Numbered from the stretch's first letter, positions 51,365-59,530 are shown. The stretch is 60,247 nt of DNA from an uncultured Olsenella sp. (GCA_934660915.1 CAKUIF010000013.1:1-60247); one strand, 5' to 3'. Notes: a model not told the origin generated them from the letters alone. Program-made: numbers and translations.

Positions 51365-51763
51365 ATGTGTGAATGGAACCGCAACCTGATCATCCAGGAC
51401 GTCGTCCTGGCCATCGTCATCAACACCTCGGCGACGCTTCTGGGCGGCGGCCCGTTCGATCACACCTGGTACACATTCACCTGCGTGGCGCTCGCCACGA
51501 ACGTAGTGGGCCAGCTCATCTTGCCGACCGGCTCCTGGGCGCGCGCCGCGACCTCCCCGCTCGGCGACGCAGCGTGGCGCGTGTACGCGCAGATATTCGT
51601 CGAGAACCTGATCTTCGTCACCGTGATCAGCTTCACTGAGGCCTGGGTCCACACCGGCGGCGACGGCATCGTTGCGGCGTGGCTCTCGACCTATGTGCAG
51701 CTCGTCCTCGTGGGCTACGTGACCTCGGTGATTCTATTTCATGCGCTGTCGCCGCGCCAGTAG
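51365..51763 (+). CDS. Small multi-pass membrane protein of unknown function
   Basis: A 132-residue protein with four hydrophobic helices (about 8-26, 34-52, 72-93 and 105-128) and no enzyme motif. It starts MCEWNRNLIIQDVVLAIVI. Neither the family nor the role is recognised. ATG 51365 and TTG 51359 are both possible starts; both lie at the end of a terminator-like hairpin. It is in the same direction as the MgtC-like gene and convergent with the butyrate kinase operon. Confidence 0.65.
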   Translation: MCEWNRNLIIQDVVLAIVINTSATLLGGGPFDHTWYTFTCVALATNVVGQLILPTGSWARAATSPLGDAAWRVYAQIFVENLIFVTVISFTEAWVHTGGDGIVAAWLSTYVQLVLVGYVTSVILFHALSPRQ

Positions 51764-51798
51764 GCGCCGCTGCGGCACTCGCGACGCATAAACGCAAG

Positions 51799-51868
51799 AA
51801 GCTCCCTCCCGTTTTGACCACAAGCTCGCCCTTTTGGGCATCGAAATGGTCGCAACGGGAGGGAGCTT
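51799..51868. terminator. Long palindrome between convergent genes
   Basis: AAGCTCCCTCCCGTT (51799-51813) pairs with the matching arm at 51854-51868, then GACCA with TGGTC, enclosing an inner GCCC-TTTT-GGGC hairpin. It should terminate both the membrane-protein gene and the butyrate-kinase operon. Confidence 0.7.
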
Positions 51869-51905
51869 CGTTATGGGGCTGGGCCCCGTTTCCGGCCAGC
51901 CGACG

Positions 51906-53033
51906 CTACTCGAAGCAGGCAAACCCCTCGAAGACGGGCTTGCCGCTGTAGCGCAGGGGCTTCTCCACACCGTCGAGCACGCGCCGGGCGCCGGCGGCCA
52001 TGGCCTCGAGCTCGAACTCGCCGGGGTAGGCCGTGACGGGCGCGATCCAGCCGCAGCGTTCCTCGATCGCGCGGACGAGGCCCTTGTTGTGGACCATGCC
52101 GCCGCCGAGCAGGATGCCGTCAACGTTGCCGCCCAGGACCGCCGCCATGGCGCCTATCTCCTTGCAGATCTGATAGACCATGGCATCCCAGGCGCGGCGG
52201 TACGCCTCATCCCCCGCCTCGGCGCGACGGCTCACCTCGAGCGCGTCGGACGTGCCAAGAAGGTCGACGAAGCCGCCGGTCTTCATGCACATCCTGCGCA
52301 CATCGGCAGTCGCGTGGCCGGCGTCGAGGTAGTCGAGGACCTCTGCGACGGGCAGGGCGCCGCAGCGGGTGGGCGCCATCGGGCCCTCGCCGCCCACGAT
52401 ATCGGCGCCGTCGACCATGCGCCCGCGGTCATGGGCGCTCACGCTGATTCCGCCGCCGATGTGGCAGACCACGAAGCGGCACTCCTCGTAGGCGCGCCCG
52501 GCGGAGGCGGCGTGGCGAATGGCGGTCTCCTTGAGGTTGAGGGCGTGTAGATGCACGTGGCGATACACCCCGCGGACGCCGGTCATCCTGGCCTCGTCGC
52601 AAAGCTCGTCGGTGTCGGGAGGGTTCACGACGAACGCGGGCTTCCCGACGCGCCCCGCGAAGGCGCGGGCTATCTGGGGGCCGAGCTGCGCCGGGTGCTG
52701 GACGCCGTTGGCCCCGCGCGTGGCGTGGTCAAGAAGCACGTCGTCGACCTCGTAGGTCCCGCCGGGAAGCGGGAGGAGCCCGCCGCCGCGGCCGACGAAG
52801 GCGTCGATTGACGCGAGCTCCACGCCGTTTTCGGCAAGCGCCTGATCGATGAGCCCCACGCGGTACGGAAGCTGGTCCGACACGCCCGCGAACTTCGCGA
52901 GCTCGGAGGCCTCATGGGCGACGTTCACGGTGAAGACGGCCTGCTCGCCGTCAAAGACCCCGACCTTGGTGGAGGTCGAGCCGGGGTTGATCACGAGCAC
53001 GCGCCAGCCGCGCGCGCAGCCAGGGGCCGTCAT
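51906..53033 (-). CDS. buk: Butyrate kinase
   Basis: Buk makes ATP from an acyl phosphate, releasing the free acid. The 375-residue protein has the acetate/propionate kinase fold with INPGSTSTKVGVF, the second-phosphate motif VVCHIGGGISV, LLGGGMVH and the butyrate-kinase-specific PLPGGTYEV block. Branched or longer acyl phosphates are common substrates in this family. ATG 53033 overlaps the phosphotransacylase stop as ATGA. It is the last gene of the thiolase-DUF35-ACP-phosphotransacylase-kinase operon and provides the energy-yielding step. Confidence 0.93.
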   Translation of the reverse strand: MTAPGCARGWRVLVINPGSTSTKVGVFDGEQAVFTVNVAHEASELAKFAGVSDQLPYRVGLIDQALAENGVELASIDAFVGRGGGLLPLPGGTYEVDDVLLDHATRGANGVQHPAQLGPQIARAFAGRVGKPAFVVNPPDTDELCDEARMTGVRGVYRHVHLHALNLKETAIRHAASAGRAYEECRFVVCHIGGGISVSAHDRGRMVDGADIVGGEGPMAPTRCGALPVAEVLDYLDAGHATADVRRMCMKTGGFVDLLGTSDALEVSRRAEAGDEAYRRAWDAMVYQICKEIGAMAAVLGGNVDGILLGGGMVHNKGLVRAIEERCGWIAPVTAYPGEFELEAMAAGARRVLDGVEKPLRYSGKPVFEGFACFE

Positions 53034-54046
53034 ACCTGCCCCTCCCCCGCCAACGCCTGCGCGCGCACGCAGCTCATGACCACGTTGCCCACGATCTCGG
53101 AGACCGGGGCGCTGCGGCTGCAGTCGCAGACGATCTTCTTGAAGCCCTGAAGCATAGGACCGTAGGCATCGGCACCGGTGAGGTTCTGGATGATCTTCAC
53201 CCCGATGTTGCCGACGTTGATATCGGGCCAGATAAGCAGGTTCGCGCGCCCGGCGACGTCGGACTCTCGGTGGACCTTCTTTGCCGCGACGTCCGCCCGA
53301 ACGGCAGCGTCGAACTGGAACTCGCCGTCGATCTTCAGGTCGGGGCGGCGCTCGTTGGCGATGTCTCGAGCGGCTCGGACCTTGTCGACGAGCGCGTTGT
53401 CCATCGAGCCGTCCGTCGAGTGGGAAAGAAGGGCGCAGCGGACGTCCCACCCGGTGAGCGCCGCCACCGTGTCGCAGGAGGCGCAGGCGATGGAGGCGAG
53501 CTCGGAGGCGTCGGGGTCGACGCAGACGGCGGAGTCGCCGAAGCCGATGAGACCGCCCTCGCCGCCGGACCAGCCGGGGACCTGGGCGATGCCGCAGGAG
53601 CTGATGGTCTCCACCCCCTCCGCGAGCCCCACGATGGTCTGGCCGGCCAGGATGATGTCGCCCGTGGCGTTCGCGATGCCGGCGAACATCACGTCGACGT
53701 CGCCCAGGACCTGCATGATGAGGGCACGCTCGAGGGGCCTCGTCATGCGGCGCGCAGCACCCTTCGGCTTGTACTTGCAGTCGGGGTGCGCAAGGTAGCG
53801 CTCGCAGCAGGCGGCGTTTGCCGCCTCGTCCGCGACGTCGACGACCTCGATGCCGTCGAGGCTGACGCCGCGCTCGGAGGCGAGGCGGGCAAGCTCGGCG
53901 CCGTCGCCCACAAGGACGCACTCGGCGAGGCCGGCGTCGGCGAGCTCCCGCACGGCACGCATCATGGTCTCGTTGTCGCCTTCTGGGAAGGCGACGCGCA
54001 TGGGACGGGCGGCCGCCCGCTCGCGCAGGGTCTGCATCAGATCCAT
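53030..54046 (-). CDS. Phosphate acetyl/butyryltransferase (PTA/PTB family)
   Basis: The 338-residue protein moves an acyl group from a thioester to phosphate. It has the PTA/PTB pattern: RVAFPEGDNETMMRAV, TGWDVRCALLSHSTDGS, LLIWPDINVGNIGVKI and KIVCDCSRSAPVSEIVG. These last blocks are closer to phosphate acetyltransferase than to typical phosphate butyryltransferase, so chain-length preference is open. It is 3 bases downstream of the acyl carrier protein gene and overlaps the butyrate kinase start, so the acyl donor could be CoA or the neighbouring carrier protein, by inference. Confidence 0.88.
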   Translation of the reverse strand: MDLMQTLRERAAARPMRVAFPEGDNETMMRAVRELADAGLAECVLVGDGAELARLASERGVSLDGIEVVDVADEAANAACCERYLAHPDCKYKPKGAARRMTRPLERALIMQVLGDVDVMFAGIANATGDIILAGQTIVGLAEGVETISSCGIAQVPGWSGGEGGLIGFGDSAVCVDPDASELASIACASCDTVAALTGWDVRCALLSHSTDGSMDNALVDKVRAARDIANERRPDLKIDGEFQFDAAVRADVAAKKVHRESDVAGRANLLIWPDINVGNIGVKIIQNLTGADAYGPMLQGFKKIVCDCSRSAPVSEIVGNVVMSCVRAQALAGEGQV

Positions 54047-54049
54047 GCG

Positions 54050-54283
54050 CTACTCCATCTCTTCCTCGACGCGCGCCACGAGCTCGGCGATGTTGTTCAT
54101 GACCATGACCTCGCGCACGGGGACCTCGGCATCGAGCTCGTTCTCGATCATGGAGGTGAGGGCGATCATCTTCATGGAGCCCTTGCCGAGCTCGTCGAAG
54201 GTGGTCTCGGGCGTGATCTCGCCCTCGAACTTGTAGGCGGACTTGGCGAACTCGGCGACCTTCTCGAAGACTTCCTGGTTCAT
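54050..54283 (-). CDS. Stand-alone acyl carrier protein
   Basis: A 77-residue, acidic four-helix protein of the ACP fold (MNQEVFEKVAEFAKSAYKFEGEITPETTFDELG, split before the site). The phosphopantetheine Ser is in GKGSMKM (Ser36), where typical ACPs have DSL; the Asp before the serine is Gly. It could be charged by AcpS or a specialised transferase, or it may serve without the prosthetic group. ATG 54283 has AAAGGAAA upstream, better than the codon at 54301. It lies between the DUF35 and phosphotransacylase genes. A main fatty-acid ACP is expected elsewhere. Confidence 0.85.
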   Translation of the reverse strand: MNQEVFEKVAEFAKSAYKFEGEITPETTFDELGKGSMKMIALTSMIENELDAEVPVREVMVMNNIAELVARVEEEME

Positions 54284-54325
54284 GGCGTTTCCTTTCGACA
54301 TTGATTTGATGGCAAGAAATGCGGG

Positions 54326-54745
54326 CTAGTCGAGCTCGAAGGTGAGCATCTTGTAGCCGGGGCGGTCAATGACCTTCGCGTGCACACCGACGGTCTCCCC
54401 CGCCATGAGCCGCGCACGGATCTCGGGGGCCTTCTTCTTTGTGATGCCGAAGATTACGTAGGTGTACTGGGACCCCTCGTCGATCTCGACGGCGCCGTAG
54501 GCGTACTTGCCGTTCTCCTTGAGGTAGGGCTTGTCGTTTTGCGGCCCGGGCAGCGTGAAGTCGATGAGCCTGCCGTGGCCGCTCACCTCGCACCACTCGG
54601 TCTCGTGGTAGCCGCAGGCGTTGCAGGCAAGGTGCGGCGGGAACTCGACGGCGCCGCACTCGCGGCACTTGCGGGCATAGAACTTGCCCTCGGCCAGGCC
54701 CTCGTAGAACTTCTTGACGACGGGCTCCATCATCTCGAGCTTCAT
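54326..54745 (-). CDS. Zinc-ribbon OB-fold protein (DUF35)
   Basis: The 139-residue protein has the rubredoxin-like zinc ribbon (CRECGAVEFPPHLACNACG) and an OB fold (VSGHGRLIDFTLPGP, YGAVEIDEGSQYTYVIFG). DUF35 proteins form complexes with thiolases, holding CoA substrates and pairing with SCP-x, PhlC-like and archaeal HMG-CoA-pathway thiolases. It lies 24 bases downstream of the thiolase gene, matching that pairing. GGAGACACAC precedes ATG 54745. It is the likely structural partner of the thiolase in this operon. Confidence 0.92.
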   Translation of the reverse strand: MKLEMMEPVVKKFYEGLAEGKFYARKCRECGAVEFPPHLACNACGYHETEWCEVSGHGRLIDFTLPGPQNDKPYLKENGKYAYGAVEIDEGSQYTYVIFGITKKKAPEIRARLMAGETVGVHAKVIDRPGYKMLTFELD

Positions 54746-54769
54746 GTGTGTCTCCTTTTGGTATGGGCG

Positions 54770-56056
54770 CTAGCGGACCGCGCGCAGGATCTGGCAGCGG
54801 ACGTTCTGCGAGCCGCCGAAGCCGCGGACGAAGGTGGTGTCGGGGCGTTTGGCCATCTGGGTCGCGCCCGCCTCCCCGCGCATCTGCTTGACCGCCTCGT
54901 AGATGTCGGCGATGCCGGACGCTCCGTGGGCGTGGCCGAAGTTGCAGCGGCCGCCATGCGGGTTGATGGGCTTGTCGCCGTCGTAGGCGGTGCGGCCTTC
55001 GATGGCGTACTTCCAGGCCTCACCGCGCGGGATGTAGCCGCACTCCTCGGCGGAGACGATTTCGGAGGCCAGGAAGAAGTCGTTGCACATAAAGAGGTCG
55101 ATCTCGTCGGGGCTGACGCCCGTGAGCTCGTAGACCTGCCGGGCGGCGACCTTCGTGGCCCAGTGTTCGTTGTGGACAAGGCCCGCCTCGACGGCGGAGG
55201 CGCCGGTGCCCAAAACCTCGATCGGGGTGTGCGGCACGCCCATGGCGAGCGCCTTTTCGGTCGGCATGACGACGAGGGCGGCAGCGCCGTCGCACTTCTT
55301 CTCGAAGCCGGTCACGCGCAGGTACTGGGTGACCTTGGGGTTGTACATGGACTTGAGGAACTCGTCGGCGGAGTCGAAGCCGTTGGCCGCGGCGTCCTCG
55401 TCGATGGTCGTCTCGTACCACCCGAGCGGGTTCTCGACCGCGCCTCGGCGAAGGGACTTGGTGAGGCCGTTCAAGGCGTCGTCGATCTTGTCCGCGTCGA
55501 TGTCGTAGGTCATCGAGTACTCGTTGATCCAGTTGTCGAAGCTCACGCCGAAGGCGCCGTCGAGCGGGCGTCCGTAGGCTCGGTCGTAGATCTTGTCGAG
55601 CGAGGGGATCATGACCGAGAGCGGGAAGTCCTGGCGGATGTGGGAGGGCTGGTGCTCGACGGGAAGCGTGGAGGCGAGGTCGCAGGCGCCGGACAGCACG
55701 ACGTCGTAAGTGCCGGAGGCGACGGCCATCACGGCCTGCTCGAGGGCGACGTAACCTGTGCAGCACGCCTCGGAGTGGTGCACAGAGCCCTTGGCGCGCA
55801 TGCCGATCCAGTCGGCCACCTGCATGTTCGGCGTGATACAGTCGCCGACGAGGTAGGGGTTGGCGCTGCCGTGGTAGAAGAAGTCGACGTCGCGGGGCTC
55901 CAGGCCCGCGTCCGCGATCGCCTCGAGGGCGGCGTAGCCGAACGCCTCGCCCTCGCCGATGCCCTGGGTCTCAGGGTGCGTCTCGAAGTCCTTGAACGGC
56001 GTGCATCCCACGCCGACGATGGACACGCTGCGCGCGTTCTTGCCGAGCTTGACCAT
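54770..56056 (-). CDS. SCP-x/PhlC-type thiolase
   Basis: A 428-residue thiolase-fold protein. The nucleophile motif is HSEACCTGYVAL (Cys98 expected), and the His motif reads GGRCNFGHAHGASG. The second C-terminal cysteine motif (CxGGG) of classical thiolases is replaced by GFGGSQNVRC, as in SCP2-type and PhlC-like members. It may cleave a beta-ketoacyl thioester (thiolysis), perform a retro-aldol step (as the Ltp2-DUF35 pair does) or move an acyl group. It heads the operon after the TetR gene. Substrate is unknown. Confidence 0.88.
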   Translation of the reverse strand: MVKLGKNARSVSIVGVGCTPFKDFETHPETQGIGEGEAFGYAALEAIADAGLEPRDVDFFYHGSANPYLVGDCITPNMQVADWIGMRAKGSVHHSEACCTGYVALEQAVMAVASGTYDVVLSGACDLASTLPVEHQPSHIRQDFPLSVMIPSLDKIYDRAYGRPLDGAFGVSFDNWINEYSMTYDIDADKIDDALNGLTKSLRRGAVENPLGWYETTIDEDAAANGFDSADEFLKSMYNPKVTQYLRVTGFEKKCDGAAALVVMPTEKALAMGVPHTPIEVLGTGASAVEAGLVHNEHWATKVAARQVYELTGVSPDEIDLFMCNDFFLASEIVSAEECGYIPRGEAWKYAIEGRTAYDGDKPINPHGGRCNFGHAHGASGIADIYEAVKQMRGEAGATQMAKRPDTTFVRGFGGSQNVRCQILRAVR

Positions 56057-56147
56057 AGTTCACATCCTTATCCGTGGATTGACGTGCTTTCCATGGCTTG
56101 GATGCTACGTTTGGGCGCATGCGGAGAGAAGAACAGCGCGGCGCGGC

Positions 56148-56168
56148 TTGTTTCCGTAAATGGGACAA
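56148..56168. promoter_or_regulatory. Candidate TetR operator upstream of the thiolase operon
   Basis: An imperfect palindrome, TTGTTTCC-N5-TGGGACAA, lies 92 bases before the thiolase start in the 213-base gap to tetR. The outer TTGT/ACAA halves match and the centre is AT-rich. No other strong palindrome is seen in this gap. Confidence 0.35.
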
Positions 56169-56269
56169 CTCGACTTGGTTTGTTTCTTTTCCCAGCTGGA
56201 AGGTGCAGTGCGGACGATGAGGACATCGCCGCTCACCGCCAAAACGACGCCGTTCGCGCTCGCCTGCCG

Positions 56270-56887
56270 CTACTCCCCGAAAGGCGACCTTGCGGACTTG
56301 CGCGCCGTCGCGTTGTCGAGGAAGAACGGCGCGTAGAAGAGTCGGTTGAGGACGCCCGCGACGACCTCCGGCTCGACATCCGGGCGCTTCTCGAGCCAGT
56401 ACTGAATCACGTTGTGGTGCCCGGCGAGGACGAAGGCGAGGTAGAAGTCGCGGTAGTCGCCCGACCCCTCGACGTCGGCCAGGCGGTCGCGGAAGTGGTC
56501 GTGCATGAGGACCGTGGCCTTGTGCACGAACTGGGGGTCGCCGTGGGGGCCGTTGAGCGCGACGACCTTATCCCTGCGCTCGGCTAGAAGCTCCATGCGC
56601 CGGATCATCGTCGGGGTGGGATCGAGCTCGGACTGCCCGAATCGGCCCTTCAGCGCGTAGCTGTTGATGTCGTGCATATTGGCAAGAAGGTCGGTCTCAA
56701 AGCCCTTGACCACGTCGTCGACAGAGTCGAAGTGGCGATAGAAGGTCGAGCGCGAGATGCCCGCCGCGCGCACCACGTCGCCCACGCGGATCTCGGGGAT
56801 GTCCGTCGTCGACATCAGCGAGAAAACCGCGTCCTCAATGCGCTCGTCAACAGAATCGCGCCTCTTGTCGCGTCCCCATGCCGTCAT
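56270..56887 (-). CDS. TetR-family transcriptional regulator
   Basis: The 205-residue protein has the TetR helix-turn-helix (RIEDAVFSLMSTTDIPEIRVGDVVRAAGISRSTFYRHFDS) near the N terminus and an all-helical ligand domain with no known ligand. It ends 213 bases before the thiolase gene on the same strand, so it may repress its own downstream operon. ATG 56887 has only a weak GGTGGA site. It is divergent from the PucR-type gene (89-base gap). Confidence 0.92.
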   Translation of the reverse strand: MTAWGRDKRRDSVDERIEDAVFSLMSTTDIPEIRVGDVVRAAGISRSTFYRHFDSVDDVVKGFETDLLANMHDINSYALKGRFGQSELDPTPTMIRRMELLAERRDKVVALNGPHGDPQFVHKATVLMHDHFRDRLADVEGSGDYRDFYLAFVLAGHHNVIQYWLEKRPDVEPEVVAGVLNRLFYAPFFLDNATARKSARSPFGE

Positions 56888-56976
56888 TATTCCACCACCG
56901 CTTCCGAATCGAATACCATAGAGCCGTGCGTGCGCGCTCGGGGGAGCAGCCGCGCAAAGGGGAAAGGGAACCGTCG

Positions 56977-58290
56977 ATGCCAGAGAACTCCGCTTATGTA
57001 ACCGACGCCTGCGAGCGCTTGCTCGAGGCGCTTCTTTCCGACCACGGGCTCAAGAGCCTCGTGGAGGTCGCCGCCGACGTGCTCGGAAACCCCGTGCTCG
57101 TCGCCGACCCGACCTACCGATACGCCGCCCGCGCCGGGTTCGAGCTCGAAGAAGACGACGAGTCGACGTTTGCCCAGGTGACACGGCGCGAGCTCGCCGA
57201 GGACGACACCATCCTCGACGAGGGCGTCCGCTACATCATCGAGACGGGCGTCGACGAGGAGCTCGCGCGCTCCCGCGGGGCGGTCCTGCGTCACAACCCC
57301 GTCTACGGGCTCGACACCCTGACTCAGGCGGTCATGGTCCACGGCGTCTGCCTCGGGCGCGTGATGGCGATCGCCAGGAACCGGGCGTTCACGGAAGAGG
57401 ACAGGCTCGTCTTCGCGCGCCTGGCGGCCCTCCTTGGCCAGGAGCTCCAAAAAGGCGCCTTTCTTTCGGGCGGGGACGCCGCGGCGGGCCCGTACTTCCT
57501 CTCCCGCCTGCTCGACGACGAGCAGCCCAACCCGATCTCGTGCGCGCGGCGCATGGAGCTCGTGGGGTTTCGCCCGCTCGGCAGCCTCTTCGTCGTCTGC
57601 GCGCGCGGCATCGGCGCCCCGCTCGACGCCCGGGCCGCCCACAGCGTGAAGGCCCAGCTCGCACCGCTGCTCGTCCACAGCCTGGCAACGTTTTACGACG
57701 ACGAGCTCGTCGCCGTGGTGAGCCGCCGCGACGCCATCCGGCTCTCGGAGGCGGACGAGGCGGTCCTCGTGCGCGTGGCCGCGGCGAACAACCTGCGCTT
57801 CGGCGTGAGCAACGCCTTCTCCGAGATGACCGATGTGCGCGCCCACCTCAACCAGGCGCGCGCCGCCATGCGCCTGGGCTCGACCTATACGAAGATCCTC
57901 GAGGACACCCACGTCTACCGCTACTGCGAGTACACCTACATGGAGATGCTTGACATCTGCAACGACCATGTGAACCTCATCAACTACTGCCACCCGATGA
58001 TTTGGGCGCTGTGGGAGCATGACCAGGCGCACGACTCCGAGCTCGTGGAGACGCTCTTCGCCTACATGCAGAACGGCTGCAACACGGCGAGGACGGCGAC
58101 GCTGCTCAGCCTTCACAAGAACACGCTGCTCTACCGCCTGGGGCGCATCAAGGAGATCACCGGCAACGACCTCGCATCGGGAGAGGACCTCTTTTTGTTC
58201 CATCTCTCGATCCGCACGCTCATCTACCTCGGAATCCTCGAGCCACGGACGAGGCCGCGAACGAGCGCCGACCTGCACTGCCCCAAATAG
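56977..58290 (+). CDS. PucR/CdaR-type transcriptional activator
   Basis: A 437-residue regulator with a GAF-like N-terminal sensory part (about 20-170, NPVLVADPTYRYAARAG), a central GGDEF-like domain typical of CdaR/PucR proteins (about 185-330) and the PucR C-terminal helix-turn-helix (NTARTATLLSLHKNTLLYRL). These activators sense small metabolites. ATG 56977 is chosen because AAAGGG lies 8 bases before it; an earlier ATG at 56878 overlaps the tetR start. It is divergent from tetR and next to the thiolase operon, so it could control this region. Confidence 0.9.
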   Translation: MPENSAYVTDACERLLEALLSDHGLKSLVEVAADVLGNPVLVADPTYRYAARAGFELEEDDESTFAQVTRRELAEDDTILDEGVRYIIETGVDEELARSRGAVLRHNPVYGLDTLTQAVMVHGVCLGRVMAIARNRAFTEEDRLVFARLAALLGQELQKGAFLSGGDAAAGPYFLSRLLDDEQPNPISCARRMELVGFRPLGSLFVVCARGIGAPLDARAAHSVKAQLAPLLVHSLATFYDDELVAVVSRRDAIRLSEADEAVLVRVAAANNLRFGVSNAFSEMTDVRAHLNQARAAMRLGSTYTKILEDTHVYRYCEYTYMEMLDICNDHVNLINYCHPMIWALWEHDQAHDSELVETLFAYMQNGCNTARTATLLSLHKNTLLYRLGRIKEITGNDLASGEDLFLFHLSIRTLIYLGILEPRTRPRTSADLHCPK

Positions 58291-58293
58291 GCG

Positions 58294-58325
58294 CAGCCGG
58301 GCGGCGCCGCCGCGGCGTGCTTTTT
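58294..58325 (+). terminator. GC-rich hairpin with T5 after the PucR gene
   Basis: A GC-rich inverted repeat (centre GGCGGCGCCGCC) is followed by TTTTT (58321-58325) in the 53-base gap to the convergent flavodoxin gene. The stem is imperfect. Confidence 0.4.
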
Positions 58326-58343
58326 CGGCGCAACCGCGCTAGG

Positions 58344-59336
58344 CTAGTCGCGCTTGATCTCCAGGGTCGGGAACTTCATCGAGGCGTACTTCTCCATAAG
58401 GGGCTTGACCTCGTCGATGTGGGCGAAGAACTCGTCGCGGGTCTTGTTGATCTCGTTGAGGTGCTCGGCACGCGCGTGGTCGTCGTTGCGGTCGCGGATC
58501 AGGCCGTTCTCCGCGATTCTGAGCTTGGGGCGACCGGTCTTCTCGTCGGTGACGATTTCGCCGCCCGCGCCGCAGACCGCGCACTCCCACGGGAACTCGA
58601 CGCCGTCCCAGTGCTTGTCGCCAGGATAGACGAGCGAGCTGTGGCAGTTGGGACACACGCCGTCGTCGGGGTCCCCGAGCCAGCAGCGCTCATCGACCGG
58701 GGTCTGGATTGCCTTGACGATGTTCTCGCCCATCCTGTGCGCGCGGGCGATCTGGCCGCCCCACTCGACGTCGTCGCCCCACACGAAGGTGTTGCCCGGG
58801 CGGCCGTTGCGCTGGGCCATGTAGCGGTCCACCACGGTGATGGACATGGTGAACATGGTGGCCTGCAGGCTCTCGAGCGCGAGCGACTGCCAGTCGTGCA
58901 TGGAGCCACCGACGGAGATGAGGCCGGCCACGGTGTGCGGGTTCTCCTTGACGGCGCCGATGGCGAGGAGGAACGAGAGCTCGTAGGCGAGGAAGCGCTG
59001 CGCGAAGCGGGTGTAGACCGAGCTCGGGGTGAGGTCGTAGGTCGGGACCGAGAAGATCACGCCCTGGCAGGTCTGCAGCTCGCGGATGATGGCGTCGACG
59101 TCGTCTTTGTTTTTGAGGACGCAGCCGTGGTACTCCTTCTGGAGCCCGACGGCCATCTTGCCCATCTGCATCGTGCAGCCCTCGCAGCCGGTGCAGGGAA
59201 GGATGTTGTAGTCAAAGAGGTTGATGAGCTCGACCTCGCCGCCGGCCTCCTGCACCGCGCAGAGCGCCTCCTTGGCGAGCGCCTCGCCGTTGCCGCCGTG
59301 CCTGCCGGCGCAGATTGCCATAACCTTGAACGACAT
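58344..59336 (-). CDS. Flavodoxin-fold NADPH-dependent FMN reductase with zinc ribbon
   Basis: The 330-residue protein has a flavodoxin-like FMN-binding fold (MAICAGRHGGNGEALAKE) and the FMN-loop cysteines in LPCTGCEGCTMQ, a PTYDLTPS loop and the GLISVGGSMHDWQ segment. A C-terminal zinc ribbon follows (CPNCHSSL..WECAVCG) with a rubredoxin-like Cys4 pattern. Related iron-sulfur flavoproteins and azoreductases carry out electron transfer or reduce xenobiotics; the partner is unknown. ATG 59336 has GAGGAG upstream; a longer reading to 59624 lies in the leader hairpins. It is convergent with the PucR-type gene. Confidence 0.88.
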   Translation of the reverse strand: MSFKVMAICAGRHGGNGEALAKEALCAVQEAGGEVELINLFDYNILPCTGCEGCTMQMGKMAVGLQKEYHGCVLKNKDDVDAIIRELQTCQGVIFSVPTYDLTPSSVYTRFAQRFLAYELSFLLAIGAVKENPHTVAGLISVGGSMHDWQSLALESLQATMFTMSITVVDRYMAQRNGRPGNTFVWGDDVEWGGQIARAHRMGENIVKAIQTPVDERCWLGDPDDGVCPNCHSSLVYPGDKHWDGVEFPWECAVCGAGGEIVTDEKTGRPKLRIAENGLIRDRNDDHARAEHLNEINKTRDEFFAHIDEVKPLMEKYASMKFPTLEIKRD

Positions 59337-59361
59337 GTTTGCTCCTCTCCAGAGCATCCGG

Positions 59362-59381
59362 GCGCGGGCCCCCGCCCGCGC
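59362..59381 (-). other. Leader hairpin upstream of the flavodoxin gene
   Basis: GCGCGGGC-N4-GCCCGCGC, a perfect 8-bp stem 25 bases before the start codon, extended by partial CCAGA/TCTGG pairing outside. It could shield the ribosome binding site. Confidence 0.5.
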
Positions 59382-59479
59382 ATTCTGGAAAGAAGGGTAC
59401 GGCGCCCGGCGAAGACGTTCACCGTCTGCGCAAACGAGGGATGCGCGACGAGGGGCCGTGCGCTCGTGCGAACAAACAA

Positions 59480-59530
59480 AGGCCCTTCTTGCTTCCCGGC
59501 ATGGCGGGCAAGAAGCAAGAAGGGCCTTTT
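59480..59530. terminator. Strong bidirectional hairpin
   Basis: A perfect 16-bp stem (59480-59495 with 59512-59527) is followed by TTT on the plus strand and by TTTGTTTG on the minus strand. On the plus strand nothing is seen upstream except the leader of the flavodoxin gene, so its natural role is likely minus-strand. Confidence 0.7.

Noticed and set aside
53034..53921. Extension of the butyrate kinase frame to 53921
   Set aside because: The extra part is an out-of-frame reading of the phosphotransacylase gene; the real start overlaps that gene's stop.
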